The notes under the pieces were generated by a model. That model had not been told where the DNA came from, made no database searches, and saw nothing but the letters and a program-made list of their open reading frames with translations. From JAGDXZ01 sp049966915 (GTDB lineage: Archaea; Micrarchaeota; Micrarchaeia; Micrarchaeales; CABMGC01), in NCBI GenBank assembly GCA_049966915.1, contig JBMFTS010000006.1, positions 1-27,091 of the forward strand: a stretch of 27,091 nt of DNA, read 5' to 3'. Each line of letters starts with the position of its first letter. Position 1 is the first letter of the stretch. The translations under genes were made by a program, and so were the position numbers. Below are positions 1-7,616 of this stretch, piece after piece.

Positions 1-597
1 ACAATAATTTTTGACGTGGGCGGAGTCATAATAAAGTACAACAACTTCACGGACTATTACGCTGGTTACTTGGCAAAGAAAACAGGCATAGACGCTAAAG
101 AAATTCAGCGCAGAATAGAGTGCAAGCTGCTACCGCTATTCTACGAGGCAAAGATTTCAAGCCGGGAATTTTACAAGGGCGTAGCAGGCGCCGTTGGCAT
201 AAGCGAAAGAGACGTGCAATGGACTGAAAATTTCGCGGAAAACGCAAAAATAAACAAGCAAACGATAGGCACGATAAGAAAGCTGAAGCCAAAATACAAG
301 ATTGCATATTTTTCCAACGTAGATTTTGCAGTGTATGTGCTTATGCGAAAAATGCTCGCGCCATATGACTCGCTTTTTGACTATAAGTTCGCATCATGCG
401 TGCTACGCCGTGCAAAACCCAAGGCAATAGCATTCAGAACTGTGCTTAACAAAATCGGCATAAAACCAGAAGAAGCGGTTTTCATAGACAACGACCCGAA
501 GAATGTGGAAGGGGCAAGAGCCACAGGTATAAAATCTGTTTTGTTCAAAGATAATAAGAGCTTAGAATACAGGCTTGAAAAACTGGTGGAACTGTGA
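1..597 (+). CDS. HAD-superfamily hydrolase, 5'-truncated by window edge
   Basis: The reading frame is open from base 1, and the first codons already encode HAD motif I (IIFDVGGVI, nucleophile Asp at visible residue 5), so the true start lies just upstream. Motif II is the Ser in AYFSN (about residue 105), motif III the Lys in RAKPK (about 139), and motif IV the acidic FIDNDPKN (about 161-168), followed by GARATGI. This is the full catalytic set of a haloacid-dehalogenase-like phosphatase of the DxGGV type, in which the second Asp of motif I is Gly, as in many YihX-like members. A helical cap fills residues 15-90. The substrate cannot be told from sequence. The stop overlaps the proS start (GTGA), so the two are probably co-transcribed and translationally coupled. 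Confidence 0.85.
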   Translation, partial: TIIFDVGGVIIKYNNFTDYYAGYLAKKTGIDAKEIQRRIECKLLPLFYEAKISSREFYKGVAGAVGISERDVQWTENFAENAKINKQTIGTIRKLKPKYKIAYFSNVDFAVYVLMRKMLAPYDSLFDYKFASCVLRRAKPKAIAFRTVLNKIGIKPEEAVFIDNDPKNVEGARATGIKSVLFKDNKSLEYRLEKLVEL

Positions 598-2042
598 CCG
601 AAGAAGCCGCTATTGGTATAAGTGCCAAAAAAGAGAGCAATTTTTCAGAGTGGTATACCGATGTGCTCATAAAATCTGAATTTATAGATTACAGTGCAGT
701 ATCTGGCATGCTGGTGTTCAGACCTGCGGCATATTTTGCCTGGCAGACGGCGGCCAGCGCGGTAGACAAACTGCTCAGCGCAGATGGCGTGGAAAACACG
801 TACTTCCCCCTTTTCATACCAGAGCACCTACTTAAAAAGGAAGCCGAGCATTTCAAGGGCTTCACTCCGGAAGTTGCATGGGTAACAGAAGGAGGCAGCT
901 CGAAGTTCGAGGAAAGACTGGCAGTAAGACCCACTTCAGAAACCATAATGTACGTTTCGTTTGCGAAATGGATACGGTCGTGGCGCGACCTTCCCATGCG
1001 CTACAACCAGTGGAACAGCGTAGTGCGCTGGGAATTCAAGCATCCGACGCCGTTCATAAGGAGCAGGGAGTTCCTTTGGAACGAGGGCCACAGCGTCTTC
1101 GCGAGCAGGGAAGAAGCGGAAAAAGAAAGAGACTTTGTGTTGGGCACTTACCAGAAAGTGCTGAAAGAGTATTTTGCCCTTCCTGGAATACCGGGCATAA
1201 AAAGCGATAGTGAAAAATTTGCTGGAGCCCTGCACAGCTATAGCATAGAGCAGTTGATGCCAGACGGCTATGCCATACAAGGCCCAGACTTTCACAACGA
1301 CGGCCAGAACTTCGCAAAAGCTTTCGACATAAAGTTTCTAAACAAGGAAGGCAAGTACGAATATGCTTGGCAGAACACATACGCCATATCCACGCGCGAG
1401 CTTGGCATCATGGTCGCTACGCACGGCGACGACAAAGGGCTTGTGCTACCGCCTAAGCTTGCACGTTGGCAAGTAGTAATAGTTCCAATATTCAGGAAAG
1501 GCCAGGAAAATAAAATACTGGATTACGCAAACGAAATAAAATCGATTCTCAGCGGCTTCAGGGTGAAGCTTGACAGCAGCCCAGACTATTCGCCAGGCTA
1601 CAAGTTTAACGAGTACGAACTTAAGGGCGTGCCAGTAAGGATTGAAATAGGCGCCAAGGAAGCAGAGCACGGCACAGTAACTTGCGTAAGAAGAGACAAT
1701 GGCGAAAAATCTAGCGCAAGCAAAGCAGATGTTGCAAAACACATAAACATGCTGCTAAATGCATTGCACGAAAACCTTTATGAAAAGGCCGAAAAATTCA
1801 TCAAAATGAATACCCATGTTGTGTCAGACTACGATGCGCTGAAAAAGGTGCTAAAGGAGAAGAAAGGGATAGTACAAGCTCCGTGGTGCGGAGATTCGAA
1901 GTGCGAAGCCAAAATAAAAGAGGAGACAGGGGCAAAGATAACAAACATTCCTTTCGACCAGAGCATTCTCAAGCCAGATGCAACGTGCGTGTACTGCGGC
2001 AAAAAGGCAGCGTATATGGCCAACTTTGCAAAGTCATACTGA
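594..2042 (+). CDS. proS: Prolyl-tRNA synthetase, archaeal/eukaryotic type
   Basis: Charges tRNA-Pro with proline in the cytoplasm. The 482-residue protein has the class II core: motif 2 as RWEFKHPTPFIRSREFLW with the following NEGHS, and motif 3 around GIMVATHGDDKGLVLPPKLA. An anticodon-binding domain follows (WQVVIVPIF onward). The C-terminal extension has a Cys pattern (WCGDSKC and CVYCGKK) and ends in Tyr, typical of the archaeal/eukaryotic ProRS and absent from the long bacterial form with an editing insert. The start is a GTG overlapping the stop of the upstream HAD gene by four bases; the next Met is inside the conserved core, so this start is preferred. Nothing is missing. A T-rich run follows the stop. 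Confidence 0.97.
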   Translation: MTEEAAIGISAKKESNFSEWYTDVLIKSEFIDYSAVSGMLVFRPAAYFAWQTAASAVDKLLSADGVENTYFPLFIPEHLLKKEAEHFKGFTPEVAWVTEGGSSKFEERLAVRPTSETIMYVSFAKWIRSWRDLPMRYNQWNSVVRWEFKHPTPFIRSREFLWNEGHSVFASREEAEKERDFVLGTYQKVLKEYFALPGIPGIKSDSEKFAGALHSYSIEQLMPDGYAIQGPDFHNDGQNFAKAFDIKFLNKEGKYEYAWQNTYAISTRELGIMVATHGDDKGLVLPPKLARWQVVIVPIFRKGQENKILDYANEIKSILSGFRVKLDSSPDYSPGYKFNEYELKGVPVRIEIGAKEAEHGTVTCVRRDNGEKSSASKADVAKHINMLLNALHENLYEKAEKFIKMNTHVVSDYDALKKVLKEKKGIVQAPWCGDSKCEAKIKEETGAKITNIPFDQSILKPDATCVYCGKKAAYMANFAKSY

Positions 2043-2103
2043 TTTTTCATCACTAATCAGAAATACCTCGTTTCATCACATATCAGGCAATATGCTTGTT
2101 CAG

Positions 2104-2251
2104 TTTAATAATAAATAGCTTGCTGAAACTTGCCAAAAACACCACAAAACATCGAGCGTTGTGGCATATGCCCGAAACGGTGTGGGGCTTTATTCGCATT
2201 AGTACAATAACTGCATGGTGCAAATTAAGCCCACACCATTTATGGGTGGGT
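2104..2251 (+). ncRNA. Candidate structured RNA between proS and the AIM24 gene
   Basis: An AT-rich box (TTTAATAATAAATA, from about 2105) could be a TATA element. About 25 nt downstream a hairpin forms from CCACAA (2142-2147) and TTGTGG (2159-2164). GGTGTGGGGCTT (2179-2190) can pair with AAGCCCACACC (2227-2237) with one bulged G. The 3' arm can alternatively fold locally, CCCACACCAT (2230-2239) with ATGGGTGGG (2242-2250). The last two helices exclude each other. No convincing coding frame crosses the region. A T-rich block (2264-2278), which I also call the promoter of the next gene, could end the transcript. Whether it is transcribed is inference; it may instead be a 3' UTR structure of proS or an operator region. 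Confidence 0.25.
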
Positions 2252-2263
2252 GGATGTCACGAG

Positions 2264-2278
2264 CGTTTATTATTTTAT
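2264..2278 (+). promoter_or_regulatory. TATA-like box of the AIM24-family gene
   Basis: The AT-rich block TTTATTATTTTATC is centred about 30 nt before the ATG at 2304. This fits a leaderless or near-leaderless archaeal transcript and supports the internal start over the longer open frame that begins at 2250. Confidence 0.45.
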
Positions 2279-2303
2279 CGCTTGCATTGCTTACTGTGAT
2301 ACC

Positions 2304-2999
2304 ATGCAGTATGCAATCATCGGAGAAAATATGCAGGCACTCAAGCTTACGCTCGACGAGGGCGATTCCGTATATGCCGACGCTGGCAAACTGGTAAGCA
2401 AGCACGAAAACGTCAAGATGGTGCCGAGGATGAAAGGCGGGATCCTTGGGGCGATAGAGCGCAGCGCTGCAGGCGCGTCTGCTTTTGTAACGGATTTTCA
2501 AGTAGAGCCAGGCTCAAAGGAAGGGGACCTGCTGCTTGCCGGCGTGCTGCCGGGCAAGGTGTTTCCCGTAGAGTTGCAAGCTGGCGAGGAGTTCCTCGCG
2601 GAAGACAAGGCGTTTCTTGCGGCAACCGAATCGGTAAAGTTCTCTATGCAGGCAGTTAATATAAGCGCGGCAATGTTCGGCGGAGCCGGCTTTTTCCTGC
2701 AGAAGTTCACGGGCCCAGGCACAGTGTTTCTGCACGTTACTGGCAACATCGTCTTGCACAACCTGGACGGCACCAAACCGCTTGAGGTCGACCCCAGGCA
2801 CATTGCAGGCTTTGACGCAGGGGTTAGCTACAAAATAACGTTTGTCGACAACATAAAAAGTGCGCTTTTCGGCGGCGTAGGCCTATTCCTTGCAAAATTC
2901 GAGGGCAGGGGCAGGGTAATAACGCACACTGTATCAAGATACAAGCTTTCTTCCGAGGTGTACTTGCAGGGGCTGGCGCTCAACCCGCAAAAGAAATGA
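2304..2999 (+). CDS. AIM24 / TIGR00266-family protein
   Basis: A 231-residue protein of the conserved AIM24-like beta-roll family. It starts MQYAIIGENMQAL, the usual family N-terminus; the frame is open for 18 codons more upstream, but those codons overlap the TATA-like box and look unrelated. Glycine-rich repeats typical of the family are seen in GGILGAIERS, FGGAGFFLQKFTGPGTVFLH and FGGVGLFLAKFEGRGRVI, the last two being an internal duplication. The family is widespread in bacteria and archaea, with a mitochondrial relative, but its biochemical role is unknown. Length matches the family (about 220-240). It is monocistronic as far as can be seen, converging on the DUF655 gene 12 nt away. Confidence 0.88.
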   Translation: MQYAIIGENMQALKLTLDEGDSVYADAGKLVSKHENVKMVPRMKGGILGAIERSAAGASAFVTDFQVEPGSKEGDLLLAGVLPGKVFPVELQAGEEFLAEDKAFLAATESVKFSMQAVNISAAMFGGAGFFLQKFTGPGTVFLHVTGNIVLHNLDGTKPLEVDPRHIAGFDAGVSYKITFVDNIKSALFGGVGLFLAKFEGRGRVITHTVSRYKLSSEVYLQGLALNPQKK

Positions 3000-3011
3000 C
3001 AAGCGCCGGCG

Positions 3012-3578
3012 CTACTGCGCCTTGTACGGTCTTGTCAATATATAGAACTTGCTGCCGCCCTTGAGCTCGTCTATTATGCGCTCCGTAAGCAGCTTGACTG
3101 GATCCTGCAGCAGCGGCACCCGCTTCGACAAATCCTCGAAGCTCTCGAACTCCTTCTCGTCCCTTGCGTTGAGTATTGCTTCAAGATGCTTTTTGCCTAT
3201 GCCGGGCAGAAGCTCTAGCGCATGAAGCCTCATGCTTATGGGCCCGGCTGTGTTGAACATTTTGACAAATCTTGCCTCATTCTGCTTTATTATGTTCGCA
3301 ATTTCTATCGGCAATTGGTTCTTAGCAGTTTCTGTAAGGTCGTTATACGTTATTCTTGCCTTTATCTGGAGCACCTTGTCCCGCTCGCCTCTGCCTATGT
3401 AAACGCGCTCGCCTATCTTTATGTCCCTAGTCTTCGTTGCAACTTCGAGCAGCGTGAACTTGCTCTCGCCGACAAGCTGCGCCACAGGCTCGGACCTTAG
3501 CGAAGAGGACTTGCCGCTAGGCATGAAATCCAATACGCGCGCATATTCCTCAAGCTCTTCGTTAGGCTCCTGTTCCAT
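3012..3578 (-). CDS. DUF655 family protein with helix-hairpin-helix
   Basis: This 188-residue protein matches archaeal DUF655 proteins. An N-terminal OB-like beta region carries RVLDFMPSG, and VYIGRGERDKVLQIKARITY includes the family's typical IGRGERD stretch. The C-terminal half has a helix-hairpin-helix LELLPGIGKKHLEAIL, suggesting nucleic-acid binding. The ATG at 3578 follows a GGTGG Shine-Dalgarno by five bases; the longer frame would need a TTG at 3593. It lies 17 nt downstream of rpoF on the same strand. The rpoF-DUF655 pairing is conserved in archaea, usually with L21e before and the rRNA dimethyltransferase KsgA after; neither flanking gene is here. Its molecular role is not established; an RNA-related task is inference from the domain and context. 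Confidence 0.9.
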   Translation of the reverse strand: MEQEPNEELEEYARVLDFMPSGKSSSLRSEPVAQLVGESKFTLLEVATKTRDIKIGERVYIGRGERDKVLQIKARITYNDLTETAKNQLPIEIANIIKQNEARFVKMFNTAGPISMRLHALELLPGIGKKHLEAILNARDEKEFESFEDLSKRVPLLQDPVKLLTERIIDELKGGSKFYILTRPYKAQ

Positions 3579-3595
3579 TTTTACCACCGGCAAAG

Positions 3596-3931
3596 CTATT
3601 TGCCTCTGTACTTGTCCACAATCTGCATTGCCGCGTTGACCTGCCCTTCCTCAACCGGCTTTCGCTCCAATATGAGAATCTGCTTAAGCTGCTCCACGTT
3701 TATGGGCATTATGTCTACAATCTTTGTGGCAACTATGTCGCTGAGCCCCATTCCGACAAGCTCGCTTTTCATCTCCCTGGCCTTGCTAGCGCTAAGCTTG
3801 GCAAACTTTGCAGAATGCTCGTAAGCGAGCTTCTGCTCGTATCCGAGCTCGCCTTCTTTGCTCCTTTTTTCCAGTATCTCGCGAGCCTCTGCAACTGTTA
3901 CTGGCTCTTTCTTACCTACATCACCGAGCAT
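3596..3931 (-). CDS. rpoF: DNA-directed RNA polymerase subunit F (Rpb4-like)
   Basis: A 111-residue Rpb4/RpoF subunit, which with RpoE (Rpb7) forms the stalk of archaeal RNA polymerase. The helical HRDC-like fold is recognisable from EPVTVAEAREILEKRSKEG, the long helix GYEQKLAYEHSAKFAKLS, and the C-terminal MPINVEQLKQILILER followed by a short helix to the end. The open frame continues about 80 codons upstream, but MLGDVGKKEPV is the sensible start: it has a GGTG motif just upstream and a TATA box (GTTATATAAC) about 37 nt before it, inside the longer frame. It is probably co-transcribed with the DUF655 gene 17 nt downstream. Confidence 0.92.
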   Translation of the reverse strand: MLGDVGKKEPVTVAEAREILEKRSKEGELGYEQKLAYEHSAKFAKLSASKAREMKSELVGMGLSDIVATKIVDIMPINVEQLKQILILERKPVEEGQVNAAMQIVDKYRGK

Positions 3932-3963
3932 AAACACACCAGCAATATTTAGCAAGACAAAAG

Positions 3964-3973
3964 TTATATAACG
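3964..3973 (-). promoter_or_regulatory. TATA box of rpoF
   Basis: The palindromic AT box GTTATATAAC lies 33-42 nt upstream of the chosen rpoF start, leaving room for a short leader that contains the GGTG ribosome-binding site. Confidence 0.6.
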
Positions 3974-4002
3974 TTTGTTCAAAGCACGCGCAACGCCGTC
4001 GT

Positions 4003-4090
4003 GCAAAGAAAAGGAATAGATTCGGGCAGCGGTGGGTGGTGGCATAAGCATGCCCGAACAAAAGTATTGTGCGCTGCCAGATATAAATAT
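4003..4090 (-). ncRNA. Candidate small hairpin RNA with its own TATA box and T-rich end
   Basis: Reading the minus strand, a strong TATA-like box ATATTTATAT (4090-4081) is followed about 25 nt later by an inverted repeat TTCGGGCA (4058-4051) / TGCCCGAA (4028-4021), an exact 8-bp stem with a 22-nt loop. Part of the 5' arm can instead form the shorter hairpin GGCAT-GCTT-ATGCC. A T-rich stretch (CTATTCCTTTTCTTTGC, 4020-4004) follows, resembling an archaeal terminator. No ORF of interest covers it, and rpoF has its own TATA box further on. This layout looks like an independent short transcript of about 55-60 nt, but could equally be the terminator of the upstream regulator gene. Confidence 0.3.
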
Positions 4091-4137
4091 GTGCTTTTTT
4101 ATGCAAATTTTTACAATAAAAGTTGTTATTTTGCAAA

Positions 4138-5214
4138 TCAGGTACTGGCTTGGTCCTGTTGGCTTGCGCTCCACACTATCGTGTTGTATTCTTTGGCCGT
4201 GTCTACACTGCGTATGGGCAATGCGCCAAGTATAACCTTGGATATTGTCGCGTGCTTCATTTTTATCCTGTGCTTCTTGAAAAGCGCCTTGTGGTATGCT
4301 ATGTCTTGCCTAAGTGCAGTCTTATAATCGTCAAAGGCGCCGAGCGTGAAGAAGTCATAGCTGCCTATGAGTGGCGCGCTGATTATGTATCTGCTTACAA
4401 GCGAGTCTTTGTCATCACTCATGAAGGCCTTCCTTGCTTGCGCCGAAGCTGCCTCGTAGCCGTCGGTTGGCTGATATTTTGCAAAAAACGACATGAGCGT
4501 GAATGTTTCCTGCGGCGGCATTACTATTGTGGTTCTGCGCACGTAGCCGCTTTTCATGAGCCTGTTGAATGCGTATGCAACGGTGTTGAAGTGCATGTTA
4601 AGCCTTCGCGACATTTCCTGAAACGACATTCGGGAGTTTTCGTTGAGCAGCTTTAGCAAGTCCTTGGATCTTTGATCAATTGAGAGCCTGTCTATAAGCT
4701 CGTTCCGCACAGGGAAAAAGCCGAGCTGCCTGTGCACAACCCACGACGATTGCCACATAACGCCGTATTTCGACAGCAGTATTTGCATGCTCTTGTCCCA
4801 ATGCGCGTATTCGCTGTTGTTAAGCGACATGGCGCACACAAGCAGATCATAGTCGCCGCTAGTAATTGCAACCACTTGCGGCATGTATGATTGGCTGAAA
4901 AGCCTCAGCAGCTCGGCTTCGTCCGGCATTTCGCCGAGCTTCACGGCTATGAGGTGCGTGCTTGAAATGCCCAATTTCTGTTCGTTGGGCTCGAACGTAT
5001 ACCTTATTCCCAGCTTGCTTTCGAGCATCTTGAGCTTTTTCGCGGCAGTCACCCTTGAAACACCTGCGAGCTTAGACAATTCTGAAATGGATATCCTGGC
5101 ATCACTGGAAATCTGCCTCAGAATCCTTTTCGCCTCGGCGCTATAGGCATCGTTAAAACGGCTGTGAAATTCATATATCGGCTCCACTGCATCACTTATC
5201 AATTTAACAAACAA
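4138..5214 (-). CDS. Double-domain Lrp/AsnC-like transcriptional regulator
   Basis: A 358-residue protein with two winged-helix DNA-binding segments. The first is at about residues 27-65 (EAKRILRQISSDARISISEL, then KLAGVSRVTAAKKLKMLESK). The second is at about 180-222 (RSKDLLKLLNENSRMSFQEM, then SRRLNMHFNTVAYAFNRLMK). Each is followed by an alpha/beta stretch resembling an Lrp ligand-sensing domain, so the protein looks like a fused tandem of two Lrp-like units; ordinary Lrp proteins are about 150 residues. The start is uncertain: TTG at 5214 fits a TATA box at 5241-5253 (GCTTATAAATGCC on this strand), with TTG 5202 and GTG 5187 as alternatives. It diverges from the DMT transporter gene with about 85 nt between them, so regulation of that transporter and of itself is likely but inferred. 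Confidence 0.78.
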   Translation of the reverse strand: MFVKLISDAVEPIYEFHSRFNDAYSAEAKRILRQISSDARISISELSKLAGVSRVTAAKKLKMLESKLGIRYTFEPNEQKLGISSTHLIAVKLGEMPDEAELLRLFSQSYMPQVVAITSGDYDLLVCAMSLNNSEYAHWDKSMQILLSKYGVMWQSSWVVHRQLGFFPVRNELIDRLSIDQRSKDLLKLLNENSRMSFQEMSRRLNMHFNTVAYAFNRLMKSGYVRRTTIVMPPQETFTLMSFFAKYQPTDGYEAASAQARKAFMSDDKDSLVSRYIISAPLIGSYDFFTLGAFDDYKTALRQDIAYHKALFKKHRIKMKHATISKVILGALPIRSVDTAKEYNTIVWSASQQDQAST

Positions 5215-5276
5215 TTGTTATATTATTGTAATAAAATGCTGGCATTTATAAGCATTGCCCTGCACTTAATTTATTG
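5210..5276. promoter_or_regulatory. Divergent promoter/operator between Lrp-like regulator and transporter
   Basis: A perfect palindrome AACAATTGTT (5210-5219) overlaps the regulator's start region. Next to it is a near-palindrome TTATTGTAATAA (about 5224-5235). A minus-strand TATA box lies at 5241-5253, and a plus-strand AT box CTTAATTTATTG at about 5265-5276 sits roughly 30 nt ahead of the transporter ATG at 5300. The palindromes are plausible operators for the Lrp-like protein; that link is inferred. Confidence 0.45.
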
Positions 5277-5299
5277 AATTATCAATAGCGGGCGTGCAA

Positions 5300-6583
5300 A
5301 TGAACATTAGGCTGCTGGGAAACACGTACTTGGTGCTTGCGCTGGTCTTAGGAGCTCTCGTGCCTGTAATGCTAGACATAGCCAGCACGCTGAACATTTC
5401 CCAGTTTCTGTTTTATGCGTATGCAATAGGCGCTGTCACGTCTTTTGCAGTGCTGCTTGCAACCGGTCGCAAAGAAAGAATTGTGCAGTACGTTCGCAGC
5501 CCGAAGTCGTTTGCCGCTGTGGCGCTCATAGGCCTGCTCAACTATGCGTTTCTGGAATTCGGGCTTTCTTACGCTGAAAAGTTCATTAGCGCTTCGCTTG
5601 CTACAGTCGTGTATAGGGCATACCCTCTTCTCATGCTGCTGTTTTTGCCAACGCTGCTGCGGGAGAGGGTGACAAAATATCAGGTGGTTGCGCTTTCCTT
5701 GGGAGTTTTGGGCATTTACCTTGCTTTCACGGGAGGCTCGGCAGGTTTTTCGGGCATAGCGCACGCGCCTATAATACTGCTTGTTGTAATAATAGCGATT
5801 GCAAACGCTCTGGCAACAGTGCTTGTGAAAAAGTACTCGTTTGACATGATAACCGGCATGTTCATATTCAACCTCGCCAACATGCTGCTTTTTGGAGCAG
5901 CGGCACTTATCAGCGGCGCGGCTTTTTCTGCTTTCGCTACAAAGGACATTGTGGCCCTGCTTTACATAGGCGTTGTATACAACGTGTTCGTCGGGTTCAT
6001 GTACTATAGCGCATTCAGGATGCTAAAATCCACAATAGTGGCAAACGTGTATTTCCTGTCGCCATTCATAACCATATTGTTTGCAAATCTCATACTGGGC
6101 GAAGCGATATTGCCATATTACTTGATTATAGCCGGCCTTGTCGCTGCAGGCATGGTCATACAAAAGTTTGACACGTTCGGCGGCACATATCTTAGAAAAA
6201 GCCGCAGAAATACCGCGGCTAGCAACAAATACGTGCTTTTCGACGTGACGAGCGCGTTCGTAAACACCAAGGACGAAGCAATCTACAACGCCATAAGCAA
6301 CGGCGGGCGCGTGCTTGCCATAAACGCATCAAACACTCCAAAAAACGCCATAGAGCGCGTACTAAGCAGCATAAAGCAAAACGACGTGCTCGTGTATGCT
6401 GATTACCATAACCGCGTAAACGAAGATGAAAGATCGTTTGTCAGGGAGATCGTAGGAGCAGGCGATTCCGACAGCGTGGTAATGTGCGCGGGACCGCACG
6501 AACTTGCCGAAAACGCCATTGACGCGCTTGTCAGCCATCCTGAATTTACGTGGCAATGGCAAAGCGCAAACGAATCCGCATAA
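5300..6583 (+). CDS. EamA/DMT-type membrane transporter with extra C-terminal domain
   Basis: The first 300 or so of 427 residues hold about ten hydrophobic helices in two similar halves, the layout of drug/metabolite transporter (EamA) permeases. A family-like stretch is FLEFGLSYAEKFISASLATV in the first half; YYSAFRMLKSTIVANVYFLS followed by PFITILFANLILGEAILPYY is the matching part of the second. The substrate is unknown. After the last helix and a basic linker (YLRKSRRN) comes a soluble domain of about 120 residues with alternating strands and helices (KYVLFDVTSAFV, GGRVLAINAS, NDVLVYADYH, DSVVMCAGPHELAENAIDAL) that I do not recognise and that DMT proteins normally lack. The ATG at 5300 fits the TATA position; an in-frame GTG two codons earlier is possible. 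Expression is probably governed by the divergent Lrp-like regulator. Confidence 0.85.
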   Translation: MNIRLLGNTYLVLALVLGALVPVMLDIASTLNISQFLFYAYAIGAVTSFAVLLATGRKERIVQYVRSPKSFAAVALIGLLNYAFLEFGLSYAEKFISASLATVVYRAYPLLMLLFLPTLLRERVTKYQVVALSLGVLGIYLAFTGGSAGFSGIAHAPIILLVVIIAIANALATVLVKKYSFDMITGMFIFNLANMLLFGAAALISGAAFSAFATKDIVALLYIGVVYNVFVGFMYYSAFRMLKSTIVANVYFLSPFITILFANLILGEAILPYYLIIAGLVAAGMVIQKFDTFGGTYLRKSRRNTAASNKYVLFDVTSAFVNTKDEAIYNAISNGGRVLAINASNTPKNAIERVLSSIKQNDVLVYADYHNRVNEDERSFVREIVGAGDSDSVVMCAGPHELAENAIDALVSHPEFTWQWQSANESA

Positions 6584-6644
6584 ACGTTCTATATTTATTT
6601 TTGCTAGTTCAACGTAATAACGGCAGCAATGTCAAACCGGTGTT

Positions 6645-7553
6645 TTGTTGGAACCCAAAGAAGCTTATGAAGCAATAAAGGCAGAGGTTTCAAAACAGAT
6701 TGCAGGCAACGAAGAAACAATAGAGCTCATGTTCCTATCGCTTCTTGCCAGCGGCCATGCTCTGCTCGAAGGCGTGCCAGGCGTGGCCAAGACAACAATG
6801 GCAAAGGCGCTCGCAGACACGATAAAGGCGGATTTTAAGCGCATACAGGGAACGCCAGATCTCGAACCCAAGGACATAATAGGTTATGCCTATGCAGATA
6901 ACGGCGAGGTCAAGGTAGCAAAAGGGCCCATATTCACCAACATGCTGCTTGTGGACGAACTCAACCGAATGCAGCCTAGGACAATGAGCGCGTTTCTCGA
7001 AACATTAGCTGAGAGGCAGGTAACCATAGGCAATGTCACTATGCAACTCGCTAAGCCGTTTGTGGCATACGCGACGCAAAACCCGCTCAATATAGAAGGC
7101 ACTGTGCCCCTGCCAAAGGTCCTTGCAGATAGGTTCTTGCTCAGGATAGAAGTAGGCTATGTCAGCCAGGAGGACGAGGTGCAGATGCTCAGGATAAAGG
7201 AGCAGAACAGCGAGTATACAATAAAGCAGATAATGAGCATAGAGGACGTGCTGCACATGCAGGAACAAGTGAATAGCGTAAGATTGCCGGATGACGTGGC
7301 AGAGTACATAACAAAGCTCGTTGCCGCAACAAGAACAGACATACATGTAGTAATGGGCGCAAGCCCGAGGGCGGATATCGCTTTCATGCAATGCGGCAAG
7401 GCACGCGCCCTAATCCACGGCAGAACCGAGGTAAGCAAGGACGACATAAAGGCTCTTGCAAAGCCCGTGCTGAGCCATAGAATAGTAGTAAGGGCGACTG
7501 GCGGCATAGGCGTAAAAGGCATAATAGACGGCATAATAGCCACACTAGGCTAA
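6645..7553 (+). CDS. MoxR-family AAA+ ATPase
   Basis: A 302-residue AAA+ ATPase of the MoxR group. Walker A is GVPGVAKTTM (residues 43-52), Walker B LLVDELNR (101-108), sensor 1 the Asn of YATQNPL (146), and sensor 2 the Arg in GASPRAD (about 248). MoxR proteins act as chaperone-like ATPases that help mature or insert metal cofactors into partner complexes, usually beside genes for DUF58 and von Willebrand A proteins. None of those partners is next door here, so this is a solitary copy. The start is TTG at 6645 preceded by a CCGGTG motif; no in-frame ATG is near the N-terminus, and the family N-terminus fits. The substrate is unknown. Confidence 0.93.
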   Translation: MLEPKEAYEAIKAEVSKQIAGNEETIELMFLSLLASGHALLEGVPGVAKTTMAKALADTIKADFKRIQGTPDLEPKDIIGYAYADNGEVKVAKGPIFTNMLLVDELNRMQPRTMSAFLETLAERQVTIGNVTMQLAKPFVAYATQNPLNIEGTVPLPKVLADRFLLRIEVGYVSQEDEVQMLRIKEQNSEYTIKQIMSIEDVLHMQEQVNSVRLPDDVAEYITKLVAATRTDIHVVMGASPRADIAFMQCGKARALIHGRTEVSKDDIKALAKPVLSHRIVVRATGGIGVKGIIDGIIATLG

Positions 7554-7616
7554 AGGCACAGCACAAGCGTGTCTAAAAAGGCGAAGTTTTCTGAAAAGCC
7601 GAAAATTGTTAGCAAA

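Noticed and set aside
936..1380. Long minus-strand open frames inside proS
   Set aside because: They lie opposite a fully conserved synthetase and have Cys/Arg/Leu-rich, domain-free translations, so they are shadows.
2170..2240. tRNA-like fold from GGTGTGGG/CCCACACC
   Set aside because: The enclosed sequence lacks a T-arm with the TTCRA loop and any D-arm or anticodon stem of the right size.
3932..4174. About 80-residue N-terminal extension of rpoF
   Set aside because: RpoF is normally about 110 residues, and the extension covers the rpoF TATA box and the candidate hairpin RNA.
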